16,638 nucleotides of DNA from Bacteriovoracaceae bacterium UBA1511. GTDB taxonomy: Bacteria; Bdellovibrionota; Bacteriovoracia; Bacteriovoracales; Bacteriovoracaceae. How positions within the stretch are numbered: position 1 is the first letter of the stretch; the number at the start of each line of letters is the position of its first letter. Positions 1 through 5,958 of this stretch are shown piece by piece. A program made the translations under genes and the position numbers. Below the pieces are notes generated by a model. That model saw only the letters and a list, made by a program, of their open reading frames with translations, searched no databases and was not told the DNA's origin. The stretch spans positions 1,283 to 17,920 of the forward strand of contig DCQT01000040.1 in assembly GCA_002323535.1 (NCBI GenBank), in the 5' to 3' direction.

Positions 1-905
1 ATTTTATAAATTTATTTAATATCTCTAATATAATTTCTACAAGTGAGGGATATTCACTCTCTGTCGAAATGAATGATGAGTGGGTCGACATTATTGCTTC
101 CCAGGTTAATGTGGATAATCAAATCTACTATGTTGTTTTTCTATCTAAAAAAGAAGTTGAACCTATTGATAAAATTTATGAAAAGAATCTGATTGAGGTT
201 GAGAGATCTTTAGATGAAATTTTAAATAAGAATGAATCGATTGCTCTTGATTCATTCGTACAACAAAGTGAAAGTCTTCCTGAAAGGGTAGAGAGTAAGG
301 CAAGAAGACTCGCTCATATATTTAGTTCATTCGAAAAATCAATTTTAGAACAAATGAGAGTCCACGATGATAACCATATGGATAACATAAAAGTCATTAA
401 CGATACAAAGAAAATTATCGACTCCACAAGCCTTGTGCGCGACTTGAGAACAAATGAGATAAAAAATGTCTTCATGTCTTTATCAAGAGCGATTGAAAAG
501 TTAAAAAGTGCAAAACAAAAACAAGAACGCGACTACGGAGAGCTTAGGGATGTAAACTTAAAAAATATTAAAAAAGTAGAATTTGCAGTTGAGGAGTTGT
601 TGAAAATCAAAGATAGCTCCACTGTTTTAAAAGATGAATTTAAAAATTTAATTAATGAATTGGCATCAGTTGAGATACATTCAGCTAATGATAGCCTCAT
701 GGATTCTACAGGTGATCTGGAAAGTCTAGAGGAGCATCTAGCCGACTTAATGGGAAGCCATTTCAAAGGTGTAGAGAAGCTAGAGCAAATTCTTTCTGAT
801 TTAGGGGAAATTCTTTCGGAGAACTCTAAAACTAATAGTGATAGTTTTGATCAACATATCAACAGTGATGAAAAGGCTGAAGGGAGTAAAATTAGCCTAG
901 GTTAA
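1..905 (+). CDS. Partial hypothetical helical/coiled-coil protein (5' end missing)
   Basis: I do not recognise this protein. The first in-window ATG is at 69, but it has no usable ribosome binding site. The same frame is open without a stop or other plausible start back to position 3, adding about 22 residues, so the true start is almost certainly upstream of the window. The first ~50 residues alternate hydrophobic and polar residues, like beta strands at the end of a folded domain (…EGYSLSVEMNDEW…IYYVVFLSK). The rest is charged, Glu/Lys/Ser/Leu-rich and helical, with heptad-like stretches suggesting a coiled coil, and it ends in an acidic, Ser/Asn-rich tail. A signalling or scaffold protein is possible, but nothing visible proves it. 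Its TAA stop (903-905) overlaps the stop of the convergent coaE gene. The C-terminal 278 residues are certain as a reading frame; the function is unknown. Confidence 0.75.
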   Translation, partial: FINLFNISNIISTSEGYSLSVEMNDEWVDIIASQVNVDNQIYYVVFLSKKEVEPIDKIYEKNLIEVERSLDEILNKNESIALDSFVQQSESLPERVESKARRLAHIFSSFEKSILEQMRVHDDNHMDNIKVINDTKKIIDSTSLVRDLRTNEIKNVFMSLSRAIEKLKSAKQKQERDYGELRDVNLKNIKKVEFAVEELLKIKDSSTVLKDEFKNLINELASVEIHSANDSLMDSTGDLESLEEHLADLMGSHFKGVEKLEQILSDLGEILSENSKTNSDSFDQHINSDEKAEGSKISLG

Positions 906-1504
906 TACTTTTTAATGAATGGTAAGAATATTTTTTGATAATTTTCTTCAAGATGGTCTTTTGTCGTAGAGTTATCTATAACAAGATTAGCAAGTTTTTT
1001 TTTCTGATCTATGGGAAGCTGGTTTGCTAGAATCTTATTGGCCAACTCATTTGTTACTTGATCTCTTCTGCATAGTCTTTCAATTTGTTGGTCTCTAGTT
1101 GCATAGATAAGAACGGTTGCATCAATTTTTTCATTTATTTTTTTTTCGAAAAGCAGCGGGACATCATATAGGATCGGTGACGATAAGTTTTTGGAAGCCT
1201 TTGTAAAGAAATTTTCAAGTTGAGCGTATATGTAATTCTCTATTTTTCTTTTGATATTCTCATCGCTGAAGAAAAGTTCTCTTAATTTACTAAAGTTTAT
1301 GGAGTTATTTGTGACAAGGTTTGGTGAGATTTCCTCTACTAAAGTAATAGATTTAGGAAGTTTATAAATCTCTTTGACCAACTCATCCGCACAAATAACT
1401 TGATATCCATTCTTTTTCAATATTGCGGTAAAACTACTTTTTCCTGTGGCAATGCCTCCAGTTATTCCAATTATTTTTTTTTCACATCCGTATAACCTAC
1501 TCAT
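902..1504 (-). CDS. coaE: Dephospho-CoA kinase
   Basis: CoaE phosphorylates the ribose 3'-hydroxyl of dephospho-CoA with ATP, the last step of coenzyme A synthesis, in the cytoplasm. A P-loop GITGGIATGKS lies at residues 13-23, a CADEL segment holding the probable catalytic Asp (about residue 40), YDVPLLFE at 113-120, and the family C-terminal NQLP…K…LVIDN at 161-178. At 200 residues the length is normal. I chose the ATG at 1504 because GGAAAATTTG places a GGA about 7 nt ahead of it; the TTG one codon upstream (1507) would be too close. The start overlaps the end of mazG, so the two are co-transcribed and probably translationally coupled. The His-Pro usually seen in the mid-protein 'ILHP' motif is not obvious (NYIYAQ here), a mild divergence. 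Identification is firm. Confidence 0.93.
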   Translation of the reverse strand: MSRLYGCEKKIIGITGGIATGKSSFTAILKKNGYQVICADELVKEIYKLPKSITLVEEISPNLVTNNSINFSKLRELFFSDENIKRKIENYIYAQLENFFTKASKNLSSPILYDVPLLFEKKINEKIDATVLIYATRDQQIERLCRRDQVTNELANKILANQLPIDQKKKLANLVIDNSTTKDHLEENYQKIFLPFIKKY

Positions 1505-2288
1505 CAAATTTTCCAGTTTTAACCCTCTGCCACAGAGTTTCTTTTTCTTCTAGAGATAACGAAACGATATCGGCTCCGTCATTTAACTTTATCATATTGT
1601 TATATCTGTCTTGAAATTTCTTATTTGCTAATTTCAAGGTTTCTTCCGGACAAAAACCGGCATGTCTACATACTTGCGCTACAGTAAAAAGTAGGTCCCC
1701 TAATTCCTCTTGAATGTTTTTATCGTTAAGTGACTTCAACTCATCTTTAAGCTCTCTGAGCTCCTCTTCCACCTTTAGAATCACTTGATTCGTGGATTCC
1801 CAGTCAAATTTTTTACTGTTCGTAAATTCTCCGATGTTGTTGGCTGCCAAAAGAGCAGGAGCGGTCATTTGCTTTTTGGTTATGAGACATTTTCTTTGAT
1901 TAAACTCTTTTTCATTCTCATTTTTTTTTATTTCTTTCCAATTATTTTTGACCTCTTTAATGGAGATAGGTTTTTTATTGTTAAAGACATGGGGATGGCG
2001 CCTAATGATCTTTTTTTCTAGATTGTCGAAAACGTTTTGAAGCGAAAAACTATTCTCCTCCTCTCCAATAATACTATGTAACAGGATTTGTAGTTGAACA
2101 TCACCTAGTTCGTCCAAAAGGGCTGATGCATCCTCATTCTCTATGGCGTACAAGGCTTCATAGCATTCTTCAATAAGATACTTTTTTAATGATTGGTGAG
2201 TTTGCTTTAGGTCCCAAGGACAACCGTGCTCAGGGTCTCTTAGTTTTCTTATAGTTTCAAAGAGGGATTTTATATTGGGAGAGGACAT
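1497..2288 (-). CDS. mazG: Nucleoside triphosphate pyrophosphohydrolase MazG (tandem-domain type)
   Basis: MazG hydrolyses (d)NTPs to the monophosphate plus pyrophosphate; in E. coli it cleans up abnormal nucleotides and lowers ppGpp. This 263-residue protein has the full two-domain form. The N-terminal domain contains LRDPEHGCPWDLKQTHQSL (about 16-34), the metal-binding EECYE (40-44) and DELGD (59-63), followed by RRHPHVF (96-102). The C-terminal domain has EEELREL (174-180) and EELGDLL (194-200). All expected acidic residues are visible, so both domains look competent for metal binding. The ATG at 2288 is preceded on the minus strand by ATAAGG about 6 nt away. It is the first gene of a two-gene unit with coaE and is transcribed divergently from ybeY. 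Identification is very secure. Confidence 0.95.
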   Translation of the reverse strand: MSSPNIKSLFETIRKLRDPEHGCPWDLKQTHQSLKKYLIEECYEALYAIENEDASALLDELGDVQLQILLHSIIGEEENSFSLQNVFDNLEKKIIRRHPHVFNNKKPISIKEVKNNWKEIKKNENEKEFNQRKCLITKKQMTAPALLAANNIGEFTNSKKFDWESTNQVILKVEEELRELKDELKSLNDKNIQEELGDLLFTVAQVCRHAGFCPEETLKLANKKFQDRYNNMIKLNDGADIVSLSLEEKETLWQRVKTGKFDE

Positions 2289-2342
2289 TTTAGACCTTAT
2301 TATTTAATATATAACAAAAATAAATATATAATAATAAATCGC
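2289..2342. promoter_or_regulatory. Divergent promoter region between mazG and ybeY
   Basis: The 54-bp gap is almost entirely A and T and must drive both directions. On the plus strand a perfect TATAAT lies at 2327-2332, with a weak TTTAAT (2303-2308) 18 bp upstream. The predicted transcription start falls at about 2338-2343, at the ybeY ATG itself. On the minus strand TATATT (complement of 2306-2311) could serve mazG. There is no inverted repeat strong enough to call an operator. The promoter calls rest on hexamer matching in AT-rich DNA, so they are tentative. Confidence 0.5.
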
Positions 2343-2867
2343 ATGATGGACACTAAATTTAAAATAAACTTTGGCTCAAATGACTGGGAAAACAACTTTG
2401 CAGAGAAGGTTTTATCTGTGGAAAAAGATATGCCTGTGTTGGAGCAAACATTTGGTCATTTCCTGATGAGAGAGAAGCTAATTAAAGGTTTTTCTTTCAA
2501 TGGATTATTAGAGCTAGAGGTTTTTATTGTATCGGACCATGAAATACGAGAAATCAACAACGAATATCGAAAATTAGATAAATCCACAGATGTGATTAGT
2601 TTATCAATGTTTGATGACTTTAGGGAAGAATGGGTTGAAAATAAGCTACCCATAGTAAACCTCGGAGATGTTTTTATCTCAATGGATACGGCAAAGAAAC
2701 AGGCTCTTGAGAATAATATAAGTCTGAAAGAGGAGATCTTTGAGCTTTTGATCCATGGTATATTACATTTGTTAGGGTTTGATCATGAGAAGTCTAATAA
2801 AGAGTTAGAGCTTATGTATAAAAAAGAGCGTGAAATATATGATTATTTTTCGGGCAACTGTGAATAG
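2343..2867 (+). CDS. ybeY: Endoribonuclease / rRNA maturation factor YbeY
   Basis: YbeY is a zinc-dependent single-strand endoribonuclease needed for 16S rRNA 3'-end maturation and 70S ribosome quality control. The diagnostic zinc motif HGILHLLGFDH is at residues 138-148 (ligands His138, His142, His148). The family motif around NNEYRKLDKSTDVIS is at 72-86 and LGDVFIS at 107-113. At 174 residues it is slightly longer than the E. coli protein, with extra N-terminal sequence. Two adjacent ATGs (2343, 2346) open the frame and neither has a Shine-Dalgarno sequence. A consensus -10 box ends 10 bp upstream, so the message may be leaderless. It is followed 27 nt later by prfB, so two translation-related genes sit together. 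Identification is firm; the exact start is less so. Confidence 0.94.
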   Translation: MMDTKFKINFGSNDWENNFAEKVLSVEKDMPVLEQTFGHFLMREKLIKGFSFNGLLELEVFIVSDHEIREINNEYRKLDKSTDVISLSMFDDFREEWVENKLPIVNLGDVFISMDTAKKQALENNISLKEEIFELLIHGILHLLGFDHEKSNKELELMYKKEREIYDYFSGNCE

Positions 2868-2894
2868 TTACAAAGGCTTTATTAAGGAGAAAAA

Positions 2895-4032
2895 ATGAGC
2901 GATGCTAATATGTTGACTCTTGAAGATAAAAAGATGGTTATGAAAAAGTTGTTGCCTCGTATCTCTGAGCTTCGGAGGTCACTTTGACATTGATAGAAAA
3001 GAGGCGCGTCTTAAAGAAATTTCAGAGCTTGAGTCGCTAGAGGGTTTTTGGGAGGATGTGACAGCTGCCTCAAAGATTCAAAGAGAGCGATCTATAATTG
3101 AAGAAACTCTTAAACTTTATGATAATTTAAATGATTTAAAAGAAGAGTTTGAGATTTTATGTGAGTATGCTGATGATGACCCGGATTCCATTGGAGAGGC
3201 GGTTGAGACATCAAGCAAATTAGAGAAAAAAATTCTTGAGGCAGAAAAGAAAGTTCTTTTGTCTGATGAATTTGATTCTAACAATGCTATTGTGATGATT
3301 AATGCGGGGGCAGGCGGAACAGAGTCTTGTGATTGGGCATCGATGCTTTTTAGAATGATCACCCGTTGGGCCGAGCTAAAAAAATTCAAATATCAGCTTT
3401 TAGATGTTCAAGATGGTGACTCCGCAGGTATTAAGTCAGCTACTTTTTTGATTTCGGGCGTATTTTCTTATGGACTTTTAAAGTCTGAGTCGGGAGTACA
3501 CCGCTTAGTGCGAATTTCACCTTTTGATTCAAACGCCAGGCGTCATACCTCATTTGCCTCTGTTTTCGTCACGCCAGAGGTTGATGATGATATTGAGATA
3601 GAAATCAATGACAAGGACCTTAAAATAGATGTTTATCGCTCTGGTGGAGCTGGAGGGCAGTCTGTTAATACCACTGATTCAGCTGTGCGGATAACACATT
3701 TACCCTCAGGGATAGTAGTTACTTGTCAAAATGAAAGGTCCCAACTGCAAAATAAAGCGCAGGCAATGAAGGTGCTAAAGTCACGTTTGTTCGACTTAGA
3801 AATGGAAAAAAGAAAAGAGGAGAGTGACGCAAGGGAAGCTGAAAAAAAAGAAATTGGTTGGGGTGCTCAGATAAGAAGTTACGTTTTGCACCCTTACAAA
3901 ATGGTTAAGGATCACAGAACTAACTGTGAATCTTCAAACCCAGATAAGATACTTGACGGAGATCTCGATCAATTTATGGATTATTTTTTGAGATGGAAAG
4001 TGCTCGGGGGTAATCTAGGTGAGGAGGAGTGA
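2895..4032 (+). CDS. prfB: Peptide chain release factor 2 (RF2), expressed by programmed +1 frameshift
   Basis: RF2 recognises UGA and UAA stop codons and triggers peptide release. The gene is split: an initial frame (2895-2984, 30 codons, starting MSDANMLTLE and preceded by AAGGAG at 2884-2889) runs into TGA at 2985-2987. Skipping the T at 2985 continues as DIDRKEARLKEI… to the stop at 4030-4032. The joined product is about 378 residues, close to the family norm. The stop-recognition tripeptide SPF is at about 208-210, which marks RF2 rather than RF1, and the catalytic GGQ (in GGAGGQSVN) is at about 253-255; both are close to the E. coli positions. A caller ignoring frameshifts would start at the internal GTG 3058 and lose the first 54 residues. 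The stop codon is 3 nt before the lolC start, implying co-transcription with lolC and lolD. Confidence 0.96.
2974..2988 (+). promoter_or_regulatory. prfB autoregulatory +1 frameshift site
   Basis: The zero frame reads CGG AGG TCA CTT TGA C. The elements match the classical RF2 site: an internal Shine-Dalgarno-like GGAGG, a three-base gap, the slippery CTT codon (2982-2984), the in-frame TGA (2985-2987) and a following C that weakens termination. Spacing is the same as in E. coli (AGGGGG TAT CTT TGA C). Low RF2 lets the ribosome slip +1 and make more RF2. Further in-frame stops (TGA, TAG at 2991-2996) lie just downstream in the zero frame, so unshifted reading ends at once. Confidence 0.96.
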
Positions 4033-4035
4033 TTT

Positions 4036-5190
4036 TTGCTAAGTTTTTCTAGTTTAAGAAAAGTATTTAAGCCCAATAAAAACTCAAAGAGGTTTTTTCT
4101 ATGGGCAGTTTTAGGCTTGGCGTTCTCTCAAGCAGTAATTATCTCTACCCTTGGTTTGATGAACGGCTTCGAAAAGTCGATGAAGCAGTCGATCAATAAA
4201 TATTTACCTGAAATAAACATTACTCACAGATTTGATATGCCCTTTTCTGGTGATGATTTACCGTTTTTTAAAAATATATCACCATCATCGCGAGTTTTTC
4301 TTTTCAATAAACTAGATGGTTTTCTTCTCAAGTCTAATGAGAGCTCTACTGCCATAAGAAATTTTGAAATGCCTGCGAGGGAAATTTTATTAAAATTTAA
4401 TATTAATCTTGAAAACGAAAATGAAATCATAATTGGTGATGGACTTGCGAAGAAGCTTCAGCTCTCTATAGGGGATAATGTTACGTTTTTATCTCAAGCT
4501 AATGATCAAAAAAGCCTTGGTTTTGTTAGAAAAAATGTAAAAAAAATAATTAGCTTTCCTTTGTATGAGCAAAGCCAGAGATATGTATTCTCAATGAGGT
4601 CAGAGGATAAGAAGTTTTCTAATCAAATAGGGATTGCTTTACTCGATCCAAGTTACGATGAGATTTTAAGTTTACTAAGTGAGATTGAGACCCATATAGA
4701 TTTTAATTTTAAAGCTACTCCATTCTGGAGTGAGTTTAGGTTTTTGCTTGAAGCGGTTGAGGTAGAAAAAAAATCAATATCCATCATCTTGCAAGTAATA
4801 GTTATCGTGGCAATTTTTAATGTAGTAGCATTCTTAGTTTACTTTAAGGAAATAAATGCAAGGAAAGTGTTTCTTCTTAGTGCATTAGGGATGTCCAGAA
4901 GGCGTCGAATTTCAGCGTGGAGAAGACTTGTTTTAATTGTTTGGCTATTTGCGTGTGTTTTTTCTCTTCTGTTCGTGTATTTCTTCGACCTATGTCTAAA
5001 ATACCTTCCCCTTTTTGAGCTACCTTCAAAAATTTATTACCTTAAAAGATTGTCTTTAGAATGGGGGATCTCTGATATTTTAATTGTATTCCTTGTGAGT
5101 TTAGTTGTTTTGTTGGCCATAACAGCTTTTTTTATAAGTAAGATAGAACAGTCATCAATTTTGAAAAATCTTAGAGAGGAGTTTAACTAA
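4036..5190 (+). CDS. lolC: Lipoprotein-releasing ABC transporter permease, LolC/LolE family
   Basis: LolC/E permeases work with the ATPase LolD to pull mature lipoproteins out of the inner membrane and pass them to LolA. The 384-residue protein has the family topology: a first membrane segment at about 20-42, a periplasmic domain of roughly 200 residues, then three segments at about 247-269, 297-318 and 347-369. The LolC/E-like LMNGFEKSM follows the first segment, and a stretch resembling LolC (IIIGDGLAKKLQLSIGD) lies in the periplasmic domain. The start is TTG at 4036, about 7 nt after a strong GGAGG in the prfB 3' end. Its stop overlaps the lolD start as TAATG. Only one permease is present, so the transporter may be a homodimer (LolF-like) or a second copy may lie elsewhere. 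The cytoplasmic loop is unusually basic (MSRRRRISAWRR). The family call is firm; C versus E is not resolved. Confidence 0.82.
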   Translation: MLSFSSLRKVFKPNKNSKRFFLWAVLGLAFSQAVIISTLGLMNGFEKSMKQSINKYLPEINITHRFDMPFSGDDLPFFKNISPSSRVFLFNKLDGFLLKSNESSTAIRNFEMPAREILLKFNINLENENEIIIGDGLAKKLQLSIGDNVTFLSQANDQKSLGFVRKNVKKIISFPLYEQSQRYVFSMRSEDKKFSNQIGIALLDPSYDEILSLLSEIETHIDFNFKATPFWSEFRFLLEAVEVEKKSISIILQVIVIVAIFNVVAFLVYFKEINARKVFLLSALGMSRRRRISAWRRLVLIVWLFACVFSLLFVYFFDLCLKYLPLFELPSKIYYLKRLSLEWGISDILIVFLVSLVVLLAITAFFISKIEQSSILKNLREEFN

Positions 5191-5858
5191 TGCAGAGTCA
5201 AACTATAATTACCCGGGACCTTGTGAAGAGTTTTTCAAATACAAATGTTTTAAAAGGAGTAAATCTTAAAATTGATAAAGGCGGCCAATATGTAATCAAA
5301 GGAAGCTCAGGTTCTGGGAAGTCGACTCTTTTATATTTGCTTGGCGGTTTGGATCGCCCGGACTCCGGAGTTATATCTGTGGATGGAGAAAGTCTTGCAA
5401 ATTACTCCGATGAAGAATTGGCCAACTATAGAAATCAAAAGATTGGATTTGTATTCCAATTTCACTTCTTACTTTCCTCCATGAATTGTATGGATAACAT
5501 ATTGCTACCAGCGTCATTATCCAAGAAGACATCTCCTAATAAGGTAAAACCATTTGTAAATGAGGTGGCCGGTCTATTAGGGGTAACAGAATGCTTGGAC
5601 AAAATGCCCTTCGAGCTCTCTGGTGGTCAGCAACAAAGAATTAATTTGATTAGGGCGATATCTTTAAAGCCTGATTATCTTTTATGTGATGAGCCAACTG
5701 GAAGCTTGGACTCGGTTAACACCGAAATCGTTTGTGATTTTCTGTTTAAATTAAGTCGTGAGTTAAATATTACCCTACTCACGGTTACTCATGATAAAAA
5801 TGTCGCATCGCACTTTTCTCATCACTTAGAGATGAAGGATGGAATATTGTACCAATAG
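5190..5858 (+). CDS. lolD: Lipoprotein-releasing ABC transporter ATPase LolD
   Basis: This is the cytoplasmic ATPase that powers lipoprotein release with the LolC-type permease just upstream. All ABC motifs are present in 222 residues: Walker A GSSGSGKST (38-46), Q-loop Gln90 in FVFQFHFLL (the QFHxLL form typical of LolD/MacB/FtsE-like ATPases), signature LSGGQQQR (143-150), Walker B YLLCDEP (163-169) and H-loop His201. The ATG overlaps the lolC stop by one base (TAATG) and is preceded by GAGAGGAG, so the pair is translationally coupled. The last codons and the TAG stop lie inside the hairpin at 5852-5881. MacB-type ATPases share these motifs, but the LolC-like partner favours LolD. Confidence 0.92.
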   Translation: MQSQTIITRDLVKSFSNTNVLKGVNLKIDKGGQYVIKGSSGSGKSTLLYLLGGLDRPDSGVISVDGESLANYSDEELANYRNQKIGFVFQFHFLLSSMNCMDNILLPASLSKKTSPNKVKPFVNEVAGLLGVTECLDKMPFELSGGQQQRINLIRAISLKPDYLLCDEPTGSLDSVNTEIVCDFLFKLSRELNITLLTVTHDKNVASHFSHHLEMKDGILYQ

Positions 5859-5881
5859 ACTGAAACAGAGTGGTCTATTGG
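5852..5881 (+). repeat. Perfect 9-bp inverted repeat spanning the lolD stop codon
   Basis: CCAATAGAC (5852-5860) is the exact reverse complement of GTCTATTGG (5873-5881). Two further G-U pairs are possible inside, leaving a loop of about 8 nt. The lolD TAG stop (5856-5858) is within the left arm. No T-run follows, so it is not a standard intrinsic terminator. It could be an mRNA-stabilising or processing hairpin between lolD and bamA, or a protein-binding dyad. The repeat is certain; its role is unknown. Confidence 0.7.
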
Positions 5882-5958
5882 ATTGTAATTGTGAAAAGTT
5901 GTTGATAAGTTTTCCATCTTATTAATTTTATTTGAGTCAAAGGCAAGTTTTTATTTAT
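5882..5958 (+). promoter_or_regulatory. bamA leader with possible weak promoter
   Basis: This stretch separates lolD from bamA. TTGATA at 5902-5907 is a fair -35 box, and 17 bp later comes the poor -10 candidate ATTTTA (5925-5930); other AT-rich hexamers nearby are about equally good. AAAGG at 5939-5943 lies 15 nt from the bamA ATG, further than usual. bamA may therefore be transcribed by read-through, from a weak own promoter, or both. Low confidence. Confidence 0.3.

Noticed and set aside
3058..4032. prfB starting at the internal GTG 3058
   Set aside because: The upstream frame with ribosome binding site, the conserved N-terminal sequence and the frameshift site show the true start is at 2895.
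5932..5958. TTG at 5932 as the bamA start
   Set aside because: Adds nine polar residues in front of an ordinary signal peptide and lacks a Shine-Dalgarno sequence; the ATG at 5959 fits better.
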